Assembly: GCA_013298815.1 (NCBI GenBank) | Contig: JAAFJF010000022.1 | Location: 1 to 46,553, forward strand | DNA: 46,553 nt | Reading direction: 5' to 3' | Origin: Polaromonas sp. | Lineage (GTDB): Bacteria > Pseudomonadota > Gammaproteobacteria > Burkholderiales > Burkholderiaceae_C | Part shown: positions 7,464-15,939 of the stretch, in pieces | Layout of the letters: each line of letters opens with the position of its first letter | How positions within the stretch are numbered: the first letter of the stretch is position 1 | Notes under the pieces: model-generated | The model's input: the letters and a program-made list of their open reading frames with translations, nothing else | Databases searched by the model: none | Told to the model about the DNA's origin: nothing | Translations under genes and position numbers: made by a program

Positions 7464-8891
7464 ATGCAACGTCGTTCAGTCTTAAAACTTGCTGCCGATG
7501 GCGCCTTGGTGCTGCTTCTAGGCAGCCACCAAATCGCTCGCGGCGCTGGCATTGTCGCGGTGCGCGTGTGGCCTGCAGAGGATTACACCCGCATCACCAT
7601 TGAGAGCGACGTTGCCCTCAAGACCAAACAAACCTTCATCAAAGAACCTCCACGCTTGGCGGTAGATATCGAGGGATTAGAACTCAACCCTGCCCTGCGC
7701 GAACTGGTGGCCAAGGTGAAGTCGGATGACCCATTTATCAGCGGCATTCGTGTAGGGCAATATACGACAGCTACGACAGCAGCAGGCGCTGCAAGCTTAA
7801 GCACCCCTAATGTGGTGCGATTGGTGCTGGATTTGAAGCAAGCCGCGCTGCCCCAAGTGTTTACCTTGCCGCCCGTTGCCGCCTACGCGCACCGTTTGGT
7901 TTTAGACTTGTACCCAGTGACCCAAATCGACCCGCTTGAAGCCCTGATTAGCGAGCGAATGAAAGAATCTAAATCTGCTAGCAACTCAGACCCGCTAGGC
8001 GATTTGATTGCACAAAAAAACGGTAAAAAAATAGATGGCAAGACAGCTTCTACTACAAATAGCATAGCGCCTCAGGCAGATAATACGCCGGCTGCATCTC
8101 AAAAATTACCTGAAAAAGAGATTATCAAACCAAGCGCTATGCCGTCAATGGCAGCACCCAGTAAAACCGACCGCTTGATCATCATCGCGCTTGACCCAGG
8201 CCACGGCGGCGAAGACCCTGGCGCAGTTGGGCCAGCGGGTACGCGGGAAAAAGACGTGGTGCTGAGCGTCGCCCTGAAACTGCGTGACCGCATCAACAAA
8301 AGCGTGGTTGGTGGCAACCCCATGCGGGCATATTTGACGCGGGATGCAGATTTTTTTGTACCGTTGAATGACCGCGTCAAAAAAGCACAAAAAGTGCAGG
8401 CAGACCTGTTTGTCAGCATCCATGCCGATGCCTTTACCAACCCAGAAGCACGCGGTGCCAGCGTGTTTGCCCTGAGCGACAAAGGCGCAACCAGCGCTTC
8501 CGCCAGATGGCTTGCCAATAAAGAAAACGCGGCCGACGCAGTAGGCGGCGTCAACATCAAAGCCAAAGACGTGAATGTGCTCAAAGCGATTTTGGACATG
8601 AGCACGACAGCGCAAATCAACGACAGCTTGCACCTAGGCCGAGCGGTCATCAAAGAAATAGGCGGTGTGGGGAAGCTGCATAAAGCCCAAGTCGAACAAG
8701 CTGGTTTTGCGGTGCTCAAAGCCCCAGACATTCCCAGCGTGTTGATCGAAACCGCCTTCATCAGCAACCCCGACGAAGAAGACAAACTACGCAGCCAAGA
8801 CTACCAAGAGCAACTCGCCGATGCTGTGATGCGTGGCATCAAACGCTATTTTGCGCGGAATCCGCCCTTGGCTCGAAATCGCCAAATTTGA
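7464..8891 (+). CDS. amiC: N-acetylmuramoyl-L-alanine amidase (AmiC type)
   Basis: This periplasmic amidase cuts the lactyl-peptide bond of peptidoglycan during daughter-cell separation. The 475-aa protein begins with a Tat-like signal (QRRSVLKLAADGALVLLLG), then an AMIN domain (about 30-140) that targets septal peptidoglycan. A low-complexity linker (about 165-235) follows, then the Amidase_3 zinc domain with IALDPGHGGEDPGAVGP, a conserved Glu, SIHADAF and SVLIETAFISNPDEE. Part of the linker (about 198-210, NSIAPQADNTPAA) is encoded by a degenerate copy of the dispersed repeat, in frame. It is probably cotranscribed with tsaE. Confidence 0.94.
   Translation: MQRRSVLKLAADGALVLLLGSHQIARGAGIVAVRVWPAEDYTRITIESDVALKTKQTFIKEPPRLAVDIEGLELNPALRELVAKVKSDDPFISGIRVGQYTTATTAAGAASLSTPNVVRLVLDLKQAALPQVFTLPPVAAYAHRLVLDLYPVTQIDPLEALISERMKESKSASNSDPLGDLIAQKNGKKIDGKTASTTNSIAPQADNTPAASQKLPEKEIIKPSAMPSMAAPSKTDRLIIIALDPGHGGEDPGAVGPAGTREKDVVLSVALKLRDRINKSVVGGNPMRAYLTRDADFFVPLNDRVKKAQKVQADLFVSIHADAFTNPEARGASVFALSDKGATSASARWLANKENAADAVGGVNIKAKDVNVLKAILDMSTTAQINDSLHLGRAVIKEIGGVGKLHKAQVEQAGFAVLKAPDIPSVLIETAFISNPDEEDKLRSQDYQEQLADAVMRGIKRYFARNPPLARNRQI
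8056..8093 (+). repeat. Dispersed 'TAGCTGCT' repeat, copy 4 (inside amiC linker)
   Basis: AAATAGCATAGCGCCTCAGG followed by CAGATAATACGCCGGCTG. It is more diverged than the other copies but aligns along the core, and it is read in the same frame as copies 1 and 3 (SIAPQADNTPA against LIAAQAVNTLA). Confidence 0.65.
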
Positions 8892-8928
8892 TAGACAAAA
8901 CCACTTTGCAAATTTTCCGACTTAGCGT

Positions 8929-10509
8929 TCACTTCAAAGCTGTAAGAAAATCAGCGTCTTTCAAGTAATCTTTAAAATCCGTATCGTCCATAAACTGCTT
9001 GACGGGTTTGCCCCGCTTGCGCGCTTGTTTAACGGCTTCTAGCATCTCAGTTTTCTTATGATTCAGCGCATAAAAGCAGGCCAAATTATAAATCAGCGTT
9101 GCATTTTTATGCGTCGTGATATCGAACTTGGGAGTAAGCACCTTGTCAAAAACCATCTGACTCATAGCCGTATTTTTAGTCGCTATCGCTGCGGTCAAGC
9201 TCTGGCTCGCAATCACTGAAATTCTGTACTGCGCTTGCTCTTTGTTGTCGCTGCCCAGCGTATCCATGTTTGCCGTGACAGCTGGCAAAATTTCATGGAC
9301 GAAATAAAAAAACACTTTGGTGCTCACTTTAAAGTCACCCCGACCGCTCATGGTGTTGATCAGCTGCGCGTATGAGTCAGTCAACTGCAAAGCGTGCTGC
9401 TTCATACGCAGGTTGGTTTTAACTATTTCTTTTGTCAATTTTAGAAATTGATCAAGCTTTCCAGTCTCCCCGCTAGATTCAGCCATTGCAGCGCCGAAAG
9501 ATGCCGTTAGCGCGGCTTTCTCTTGCTTGGCCACCTCTTCGTCTGAGTCATAACCGTATTTGTTGCTATCGTATGATTTATCGAAAAAAGCTTGGCCGAC
9601 CATGGCTTTTTTATCTAGTTGGTAAGTTTTCAAAGGCGCGACTAGATTCAAAAGCGCCTGCTTTGTGCGCTCTGAATGTGAATCTGGATTTGAGGCAGAA
9701 GCAGAGCTAGAACCAGAACCACTAGCGTCAGCACAAGCTGCTTTCGCTTCATCCATCCACTTTTGCGGTTGGACTCTTTTGACGCCCCATCGCTGCCCAT
9801 CAACAACTAGCACGCCATCGCTGAACTTGGCGGTTAAATTCAAAGCCGGTCTCGCCGCTGCCATATCAAAATAGATGCGATATGTATCAAATTTTGAATC
9901 TAATTTGTACTGTACAACTTGCAACTTTTGTGGTCGCCCATTTGCATCCACTGGCATATCGCCTATGTATAAATACTTGGCTTGGTCTGCCTGAATTTGA
10001 GGGTAAAAATAACTCTCTGCCCAAGAGCCCATATTGTCTGAAAACAGCGGTTTGAATGTCGCTGGCATCACTTCTGAATTTGAAACGGCAAATACTGGTG
10101 AATAAGCCTCTGACAGCGAGCGACCATCAAAAACGATCTCTATCTTGCTGTTTGCTCTTTTTAAATAACTTCCGACCACGGGATAAGTAGTCGCATTTGG
10201 AGGACGAATTTCAGTCAGGTAGATGCCACGCAAATCTGCGCTCTCTTTAGCCGCTCTGAGTGCAGCCCAGCGCCCTGTCATCATCTGATCAAGCGCGCCC
10301 GCCGTTACCGAGTAGCAAAAGGTATTGTCTTTGAACAGTACCAACTCTGACAACACATCGACGCTGCCTTGTCGATACGACCCCACAAAGCTGGATTCAA
10401 AAGTGGCTACAGTTTGCTTGCCTACTGGCTCGGTATTTTGTGCATATGCCAGGTTGCCTAGTAGCACCGATGCAAGGCAAGAAATAAATTTGCGAACGAA
10501 TGTGTTCAA
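8929..10509 (-). CDS. Secreted protein of unknown function with TPR-like end
   Basis: I do not recognise this 526-aa protein. It has a signal peptide (FISCLASVLLGNLAYAQ). Residues about 30-250 are rich in beta-strand-like segments (FVGSYRQGSVDVLSELVLFK, and FCYSVTAGALDQMMTGRW, where a response to stimulus or ligand is conceivable). A serine-rich linker lies at 261-280. The C-terminus (about 470-526) has the helical pattern NATLIYNLACFYAL and ends KQFMDDTDFKDYLKDADFLT, as in the last unit of TPR proteins. Translation starts at TTG 10509, preceded by AAGG at good spacing. It follows the cysteine-rich peptide genes on the same strand, but a strong terminator at 10608-10641 separates them. Confidence 0.7.
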   Translation of the reverse strand: MNTFVRKFISCLASVLLGNLAYAQNTEPVGKQTVATFESSFVGSYRQGSVDVLSELVLFKDNTFCYSVTAGALDQMMTGRWAALRAAKESADLRGIYLTEIRPPNATTYPVVGSYLKRANSKIEIVFDGRSLSEAYSPVFAVSNSEVMPATFKPLFSDNMGSWAESYFYPQIQADQAKYLYIGDMPVDANGRPQKLQVVQYKLDSKFDTYRIYFDMAAARPALNLTAKFSDGVLVVDGQRWGVKRVQPQKWMDEAKAACADASGSGSSSASASNPDSHSERTKQALLNLVAPLKTYQLDKKAMVGQAFFDKSYDSNKYGYDSDEEVAKQEKAALTASFGAAMAESSGETGKLDQFLKLTKEIVKTNLRMKQHALQLTDSYAQLINTMSGRGDFKVSTKVFFYFVHEILPAVTANMDTLGSDNKEQAQYRISVIASQSLTAAIATKNTAMSQMVFDKVLTPKFDITTHKNATLIYNLACFYALNHKKTEMLEAVKQARKRGKPVKQFMDDTDFKDYLKDADFLTALK

Positions 10510-10607
10510 AACTGTGACCTTTTTAATGTTTATACGACGAAAACACCGTTTAAACAGTCTAGCAAGCTTTATTGCCTTGGTATCGCTTGTGTGGTTTGAT
10601 GAGGCGT

Positions 10608-10641
10608 AAAAAAGGCTCAGCCACCTTGCGGTGACCGAGCC
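10608..10641 (-). terminator. Rho-independent terminator after the cysteine-rich peptide genes
   Basis: Read on the minus strand, GGCTCGGTCACC, loop GCAA, GGTGGCTGAGCC, then six T residues. The stem has two internal mismatches. It closes the transcript of the small genes at 10675-11163. Confidence 0.85.
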
Positions 10642-10674
10642 TTCGCTTTGACTAACTAGACGTTAGAGTTGGCT

Positions 10675-10812
10675 TCAGATGCAGCAAGGCAAAATGCCCA
10701 TGCAGCAGGCTGCACCAGCCACGCAACACGCGCCTGCAGCCGCTGCAAACACGCTAGAAGAGCCAACAAATGCTGCAACAGCAGCAAAGAATTTCAAAGA
10801 TTTGGTTTTCAT
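10675..10812 (-). CDS. Small secreted peptide with three Cys-Cys pairs
   Basis: This is a 45-aa open frame. A signal peptide (MKTKSLKFFAAVAAFVGSSS, then VFAAAA) is followed by a mature part of only about 20 residues containing ACC, ACC and PCC, that is, three adjacent cysteine pairs among small residues. AAAGG lies 8 bases before the ATG, and a strong terminator follows 34 bp after the stop. Both support a real gene. Paired cysteines could bind metal ions, form disulphides, or be modified; no function is claimed. It lies 36 bp downstream of another secreted cysteine-rich protein gene on the same strand, so the two are probably one transcript. Confidence 0.72.
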   Translation of the reverse strand: MKTKSLKFFAAVAAFVGSSSVFAAAAGACCVAGAACCMGILPCCI

Positions 10813-10848
10813 ATAAATACCTTTAAAAAAATAAATACTAAATAAAAT

Positions 10849-11163
10849 TTAAATAACTAACATTGATAAGGATGGCAACGCTTGCTTGGGCGGCTTCCAA
10901 ATGTTGGCGGTACGAACAGAAACAAAAATCAAAGGAAGTTCCAAGTTTTGAACGGTTAGCTTGGGTAATTTGACCTTCACCACTTCATGCGATGGCACGC
11001 TGACTGCGGAACAACTTGCGTTGCAGCTATTCACCGACGCGCTGACCGATACGCAATCAGGGCAGCTATTGGCACAAACAACCGTCGCGCTCGCATAGCC
11101 CGCAAACCACAGGGCTGCCAGCAAGACGAATACTCGGTGAATGATGCTTAACTTTGAAGGCAT
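10849..11163 (-). CDS. Small secreted cysteine-rich protein
   Basis: A 104-aa protein that I cannot assign to a family. It has a signal peptide (RVFVLLAALWFAGYASA). A mature segment with five cysteines (VVCANSCPDCVSVSASVNSC, then NASC) follows, and then a cysteine-free tail with alternating hydrophobic residues. The frame can be extended two codons to a TTG at 11169, but the ATG at 11163 is the more natural start. No clear Shine-Dalgarno sequence is visible. It is the first gene of a two-gene unit with the 45-aa Cys-Cys peptide. Confidence 0.65.
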   Translation of the reverse strand: MPSKLSIIHRVFVLLAALWFAGYASATVVCANSCPDCVSVSASVNSCNASCSAVSVPSHEVVKVKLPKLTVQNLELPLIFVSVRTANIWKPPKQALPSLSMLVI

Positions 11164-11275
11164 GAACAAATAGTTGTTTGCTGCTGGTTGTTACTGATTT
11201 ATGGGTTTTATCTACTTTTAGACTGCGTTTTTCAATACAAGTTCAAATTTAAACATGAAATGTAGACGCTTGCAG

Positions 11276-11683
11276 TCAAGCAACCCGCGGAATCGCATAC
11301 GTCCCCACCGCATGCGCCACCATCTCAAGGTTGCCTTCAGAGTAAATCGACACCTCGCCAATCGCCAGCGTTCGCCCCAGTTTGATGAGTTTGCACACGC
11401 CAATGATGGCTTTGTCAGCTGCGGGTTTGCGCAGGAAGTTGATGTTCAAACTGGTCGTCACCGTCAGCGGGACGATGCCAATTTCACCCAAAATCGCCAC
11501 ATATAGCGCCACATCAGCCACAAACATCATCACTGGGCCAGAGACGGTGCCTCCTGGGCGCAGCTCGGCCTCGGTGATGTTGTGACGAATGGTGGCAGAT
11601 TTACCACCTACATCGTCAATAATGCACTTGGATTGCGGGAACTCTTTTTGAATGAAATCCGTGATTTCTTGCTTGCTTGCCAT
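11276..11683 (-). CDS. PaaI-family hotdog thioesterase
   Basis: A 135-aa hotdog-fold protein of the PaaI family, which hydrolyses acyl- or aryl-CoA thioesters. The core features are the helix-strand segment RPGGTVSGPVMMFVADVALY and the following TVTTSLNINFLRKPA, with GRTLAIGEVSIYSEGN near the end. The usual catalytic Asp/Asn near the central helix is represented by the S-G-P...D region. AAAGGA lies at good distance before the ATG at 11683. It stands alone between the cysteine-rich genes and dedA; the substrate is unknown. Confidence 0.85.
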   Translation of the reverse strand: MASKQEITDFIQKEFPQSKCIIDDVGGKSATIRHNITEAELRPGGTVSGPVMMFVADVALYVAILGEIGIVPLTVTTSLNINFLRKPAADKAIIGVCKLIKLGRTLAIGEVSIYSEGNLEMVAHAVGTYAIPRVA

Positions 11684-11726
11684 GTTATTTTGTCCTTTTA
11701 AGCTTTAAATCTTTAGTTTTTAAGCT

Positions 11727-12365
11727 TTAGTTTTTAGCTCTGGTTTTCCAAGCACCCCACATGACAAACATGCCAGGAATCAAAATCATGGCGTAAATCA
11801 CTTTGTCCAAATGCTGCTTCACCATCGGAATGTTGCCGAAAAAGAAGCCCAAAGTTACCAGCCCCGCCACCCACAAGAAGCCGCCGGTGATGTCATACAA
11901 CGTGAATTTACCACGCGTCATTTGCGCTACACCGGCTACAAACGGTGCAAACGTCCGTACAAAAGGCATAAACCGCGCCGCAACGATGGTGATGCCACCG
12001 TATTTTTCGTAAAAATCATGCGCTTGGTTGAAAGCTTTTTTATTGAAAAATTTGGAATCTTCCCACTTGAACACTTTGGGGCCAAAATAATGACCAATCG
12101 TGTAATTGGTTTGATTCCCCAGCACCGCCGCCAACCACAGCAGCCCAATGCTGAGCGGCAAACTCATCAGACCCAGCCCGCACATCGCGCCGACCACGAA
12201 CAACAGCGAATCCCCCGGCAAAAACGGCATGACGACCAGCCCCGTTTCCACAAAAATAATGACAAACAGCAGCACATAAACCCAAGTACCGTTGTTTTTG
12301 ACAAAAATCTCTAGGTATTTGTCAACATGAAGAATGAAGTCGAGAAGCGTAGCGAAGATTTCCAT
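11727..12365 (-). CDS. DedA-family inner-membrane protein
   Basis: A 212-aa membrane protein with the DedA/VTT signatures FVETGLVVMPFLPGDSLLFV (re-entrant loop region), YTIGHYFGPKVF and FMPFVRTFAPFVAGVAQM, which includes the conserved arginine. Two C-terminal membrane segments follow (LWVAGLVTLGFFFGNIPM and YAMILIPGMFVMWGAW). DedA proteins support membrane homeostasis and are thought to act in recycling lipid carriers. It diverges from mutL with a 44-bp gap. Confidence 0.92.
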   Translation of the reverse strand: MEIFATLLDFILHVDKYLEIFVKNNGTWVYVLLFVIIFVETGLVVMPFLPGDSLLFVVGAMCGLGLMSLPLSIGLLWLAAVLGNQTNYTIGHYFGPKVFKWEDSKFFNKKAFNQAHDFYEKYGGITIVAARFMPFVRTFAPFVAGVAQMTRGKFTLYDITGGFLWVAGLVTLGFFFGNIPMVKQHLDKVIYAMILIPGMFVMWGAWKTRAKN

Positions 12366-12409
12366 AGACAGCGATTATGCCGTGAAGATTTATCAACTTA
12401 AAATGCCCC

Positions 12410-14317
12410 ATGCCTTTGGAAAACTCTCCCCGCCGCCCCATCCGCGAACTGCCTGACGAGCTGATCAGCCAGATCGCCGCCGGCGAAGTCGTCGAGCGCC
12501 CCGCCTCTGTCGTGCGCGAGCTGGTGGACAACGCGTTAGATGCAGGAGCGACGCAGATCACCCTGCGCCTATCCGCCGGTGGCGTTCGCCTGATTGCCGT
12601 GGAAGACGACGGCGTAGGCATCGCGCCTGAGGAGTTGGCGATTGCCCTCAAACGCCACGCCACCAGCAAAATTACGAATTTGAACGACTTGGAATCTGTT
12701 GGCACCATGGGCTTTCGGGGCGAAGCGCTGGCCGCTATCAACTCGATTGCCGATTGCGCCTTGATTTCACGCCCAGCAGGTCAGCCCACCGCCTTTTCAC
12801 TAAGCGGTTTGACCGGCGAACTCAGCCCCGCCGCCCGTGCGCAGGGCACGACGGTGGAGGTCAAAGAACTGTTTTTCAGCACCCCCGCACGGCGCAAGTT
12901 CCTCAAAACCGACGCTACCGAGCTGGCGCACTGCATCGAAGCGGTGCGCCGCCATGCGCTGGTGCGACCTGAGGTGGGCTTTGCGATTTGGCACGATGGC
13001 AAATTGGTGGAGCAATGGCGGGCATCTCAGGGTGAGACGACTCAAACTCAGCGTAATCAAAGGTTGAAAGACGTTTTTGGCGATGATTTCATTACCCAGT
13101 CCGTCCAAGTTGAACATACGCAAAACGGCATCCGCGTCACCGGCCGCGCTGGCATCCCTGACCATGCCCGCAGTCGCGCCGACCAGCAGTTTGCCTACGT
13201 CAACCAGCGCTTCGTCCGCGACAAAGTCATCACACACGCAGCGCGCTCCGCCTACGAAGACGTGCTGCACGGCCACCGCCAGCCGGTGTATGTGCTGTAC
13301 GTGGAGATTGAACCGACGCGAGTGGATGTCAACGTGCACCCGACCAAGATCGAAGTGCGCTTTCGCGATGGGCGCGAGGTGCATCAGGCAGTTCGTCATG
13401 CCGTAGAAAACGCACTCGCTGCGCCTCGCGCAGGAGCTGCAATTAATGTGGAATCAGAACGCTATCAAAATAGTAGCGATTTTAGACCCTCAAATATGCC
13501 ACTAGCCGGCGTATTTACTGCCTCAACAGCTATTAATAATATAGCTAATTTAGGTCAAAATCCATCACTGAATTCGGCATCAAATTTCACACAAAATTAC
13601 ACCCAAAACAGAACGCTTTTACCCGCTGAAACCCACTTGGTCTCAGACGTTTCCGCCGCTTGGCCACCGCAGAATAACACCTACAATTCCAGCGAATCAA
13701 CGCCAGCAGACGACACCATCTGGCCGCTAGGCCGCGCCGTCGCCCAGCTGCAAGGCATCTACATCCTGGCGGAAAACGCACAAGGCTTGGTCATTGTGGA
13801 CATGCACGCCGCGCATGAGCGGATTGTGTATGAGCGGCTAAAGTCCCAGATCAACATCGCCGAATCAGCCAAATCATCACTGCCAAGCCAGCCGCTGTTA
13901 ATCCCTGCCACCTTCGCCGCCACCCCGCTGGAAGTCTCCACCGCGCAAGAATGTGCGGACACGCTGTTGCAACTCGGCCTAGACATCACCGCCTTCTCCC
14001 CCAAAACCCTAGCCGTCCGCGCCGTGCCAACGACTTTAGCCAAGGGCGACGCCGTCGAACTCGCCCGCAGTGTGCTGGCCGAACTCGCCCTGCACGACGC
14101 CAGCACCGTCATCCAGCGTGCGCAAAACGAAATCCTCTCCACCATGGCCTGCCACGGCGCGGTGCGGGCGAACCGCAAGCTAACGCTAGACGAGATGAAC
14201 GCCCTGTTGCGTCAAATGGAAGAAACCGAGCGCTCCGACCAGTGCAACCACGGGCGGTCAACTTGGCGGCAGATCAGCATCAAAGAGCTGGATGCCTTGT
14301 TTATGCGCGGGAGATAG
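12410..14317 (+). CDS. mutL: DNA mismatch repair protein MutL
   Basis: MutL is the ATPase that links MutS recognition to strand removal. The GHKL ATPase motifs are all present near the N-terminus: QIAAGEVVERPASVVRELVD, VEDDGVGI, RHATSKI and GFRGEALAAI. The C-terminal domain carries DMHAAHERIVYE starting at Asp464, the DQHAxxERxxYE-type metal motif of MutL proteins with endonuclease activity, plus ACHGAVRA and CNHGRST (C612-T618; the more usual form is CPHGRPT). The linker between the domains is variable, and residues about 365-379 are encoded by a dispersed repeat in the opposite orientation. The ATG at 12410 matches the family N-terminus. Confidence 0.96.
   Translation: MPLENSPRRPIRELPDELISQIAAGEVVERPASVVRELVDNALDAGATQITLRLSAGGVRLIAVEDDGVGIAPEELAIALKRHATSKITNLNDLESVGTMGFRGEALAAINSIADCALISRPAGQPTAFSLSGLTGELSPAARAQGTTVEVKELFFSTPARRKFLKTDATELAHCIEAVRRHALVRPEVGFAIWHDGKLVEQWRASQGETTQTQRNQRLKDVFGDDFITQSVQVEHTQNGIRVTGRAGIPDHARSRADQQFAYVNQRFVRDKVITHAARSAYEDVLHGHRQPVYVLYVEIEPTRVDVNVHPTKIEVRFRDGREVHQAVRHAVENALAAPRAGAAINVESERYQNSSDFRPSNMPLAGVFTASTAINNIANLGQNPSLNSASNFTQNYTQNRTLLPAETHLVSDVSAAWPPQNNTYNSSESTPADDTIWPLGRAVAQLQGIYILAENAQGLVIVDMHAAHERIVYERLKSQINIAESAKSSLPSQPLLIPATFAATPLEVSTAQECADTLLQLGLDITAFSPKTLAVRAVPTTLAKGDAVELARSVLAELALHDASTVIQRAQNEILSTMACHGAVRANRKLTLDEMNALLRQMEETERSDQCNHGRSTWRQISIKELDALFMRGR
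13503..13545 (-). repeat. Dispersed 'TAGCTGCT' repeat, copy 5 (inside mutL linker)
   Basis: Read on the minus strand: GCTATATTATTAATAGC, TGTTGAGGCAGTAAATACGC, CGGCTAG. Similarity may go further (GGCATATTTGAGGG). It lies antisense to mutL and encodes LAGVFTASTAINNIA in the interdomain linker, without a stop. Confidence 0.85.
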
Positions 14318-14349
14318 GCTTTAATCTCTATAAAAATTAAGGAGACAAC

Positions 14350-14658
14350 ATGAGTGATCAAAAATTCACCTCATTCAACGATTTTTACCCTTTTTACCTC
14401 AGCGAGCACAGCCACCAAACCTCGCGTCGGCTGCATTTTGTAGGCACTAGCATAGGCTTCTTGTGCATAGTCGCCGCCATCTTGACCCGTCAACCCATGC
14501 TGATTTTGTACGGTGTGCTGCAAGGCTACGCCTTCGCATGGGTAGGCCACTTCTTCTTCGAACACAACCGCCCCGCCACCTTCAAATACCCCTTTTACAG
14601 CTTCGCCGGTGATTGGCGCATGTGGGCGGATATTTTGACGGGGAAAATCAAGTTCTAA
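14350..14658 (+). CDS. DUF962 / Mpo1-like membrane protein
   Basis: A 102-aa protein of the DUF962 family (YGL010w/Mpo1-like). It has the conserved FYPFYLSEHSHQTSRRLHFV at the start, two hydrophobic segments (SIGFLCIVAAILTR and MLILYGVLQGYAFAWVGHFF), and FFEHNRPATFKYPFYSFAGD. Yeast Mpo1 is a dioxygenase acting on 2-hydroxy fatty acids, and the conserved histidines are visible here; activity in this organism is inferred only. AAGGAGA sits just before the ATG. It follows mutL by 32 bp on the same strand. Confidence 0.88.
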   Translation: MSDQKFTSFNDFYPFYLSEHSHQTSRRLHFVGTSIGFLCIVAAILTRQPMLILYGVLQGYAFAWVGHFFFEHNRPATFKYPFYSFAGDWRMWADILTGKIKF

Positions 14659-14705
14659 GAATCAAGTTTTAAGCATTTCAAGCTGCCTTGAGCCGCAAAT
14701 CGTAA

Positions 14706-14751
14706 AATACGGCTCATTTTTTGAGCCGTATTTTGTATAATACGGCTCATG
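14706..14751 (+). promoter_or_regulatory. Promoter with three ATACGGCTCA sites, overlapping the fic start
   Basis: ATACGGCTCA occurs at 14707-14716 and 14740-14749, with its reverse complement at 14721-14730. The first two form a perfect hairpin. A consensus TATAAT lies at 14736-14741, only 8 bases before the ATG at 14749, so transcription probably starts at or next to the start codon and the mRNA would have no leader. No Shine-Dalgarno sequence is present. The third site covers the start point, an ideal place for a repressor. Confidence 0.7.
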
Positions 14752-15939
14752 GCATCTAAAAACCTACTCATTTGGCAGTTAGAAGACTGGCCGAAGTTCA
14801 CAGCGACGTCCTCTGCAGTAGAGGCGGCTTTGCTGCAAGCTCGCAAATGGCAAGGTAAAGTCATTGGCCGTGCTGCTGCTGTGGGTTTGGCGCAATCGGG
14901 AAGCGTGTTGCATGAAGTGATGACGCAAGAAGTCATCGCCACCGCAGCTATTGAAGGCGAAAAGCTTGACCCCGCCTCAGTCAGATCGTCTATTCTAAGG
15001 CAGCTAGGTCATTTACCCGACACAGACGCCGCACCCCGCAGTAGGCATGTCGATGGACTGGTTGATGTGATTCAAGATGCCACGCTAGGCTTCGAACAGC
15101 CGCTTACTGAAGACCGACTACTGCGCTGGCAGTCCGCCCTCTTCCCAGGCGGCACCAGCGGCATCCGGCGGATTACCGTTGGGCGCTACCGCGACCATAG
15201 CGATTTGATGCAGATTGTTAGCGGCCAGCCCGGCAAAGAAGTCATCCACTACACCGCGCCGCCGTCTGCCCAAGTATCCTTTGAGATGCAAGCGTTTTTG
15301 GCATGGTTTGCAGAAACCACTCCTCAAAATAATAATATGGATGGCAATAACGATGGCTTAAACGGTATCACCCGCGCCGCCATCGCCCACCTCTGGTTTG
15401 AAAGCATCCACCCCTTTGAAGACGGCAACGGTCGCATCGGCCGAGCCATCATGGACATGGCTTTGGCGCAGGATCTGGGTGAAACGACACGGCTCTACAG
15501 CCTATCCAGCCAGCTGATGCAACATCGCAAGGGCTATTACGACGCCTTGCACCAAGCACAACACAGCAGCTTAGATGTGTCCGCTTGGGTGCTGTGGTTT
15601 ACGCAACAATTCAGCCTGGCCTGCCAATCCACCTGCGCACTGATAGACCGCGCCCTTGAAAAATCCACCTTCTGGCAAACCCACTCTCAAACGCCGCTGA
15701 ACGAGCGGCAACGCAAGGTCGTTCAACGCCTGCTGGACGATGGAGATGGCGGATTCTTGGGTGGTTTGAATGCCGAGAAATACATGAAAATAACCAGCAC
15801 CTCAAAAGCCACAGCTACGCGTGATTTGGCTGACTTGGTCAAAAATGGCTTGCTACGCAGTGCGGGACAGGGTAAGGCAGTTCGGTATTATGTGGCTGTT
15901 GAGGGGTGGAATCAAGGTGCTGAGAAAGACGTCAACTAA
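14749..15939 (+). CDS. Fic-family AMP-transferase with N-terminal inhibitory motif and C-terminal winged helix
   Basis: Fic enzymes transfer AMP from ATP to hydroxyl side chains of target proteins. The 396-aa protein has the canonical active-site loop HPFEDGNGRIGR (221-232). An inhibitory (S/T)xxxE(G/N) motif, TAAIEG (65-70), lies before the Fic core inside a DUF4172-type domain, so it should be held inactive by its own Glu69 (class II). The C-terminus (about 340-385, KYMKITSTSKATATRDLADL) is a winged helix-turn-helix. Because three ATACGGCTCA sites surround its own promoter, the protein probably also represses itself. Its 3' end overlaps the convergent folK by 8 bp. The target protein is unknown. 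Confidence 0.9.
   Translation: MASKNLLIWQLEDWPKFTATSSAVEAALLQARKWQGKVIGRAAAVGLAQSGSVLHEVMTQEVIATAAIEGEKLDPASVRSSILRQLGHLPDTDAAPRSRHVDGLVDVIQDATLGFEQPLTEDRLLRWQSALFPGGTSGIRRITVGRYRDHSDLMQIVSGQPGKEVIHYTAPPSAQVSFEMQAFLAWFAETTPQNNNMDGNNDGLNGITRAAIAHLWFESIHPFEDGNGRIGRAIMDMALAQDLGETTRLYSLSSQLMQHRKGYYDALHQAQHSSLDVSAWVLWFTQQFSLACQSTCALIDRALEKSTFWQTHSQTPLNERQRKVVQRLLDDGDGGFLGGLNAEKYMKITSTSKATATRDLADLVKNGLLRSAGQGKAVRYYVAVEGWNQGAEKDVN

Noticed and set aside
8099-8785. Long minus-strand open frames inside amiC, and similar long frames opposite mutL, pcnB and hda
   Set aside because: They are antisense shadows of clearly identified genes; their translations show no domain.
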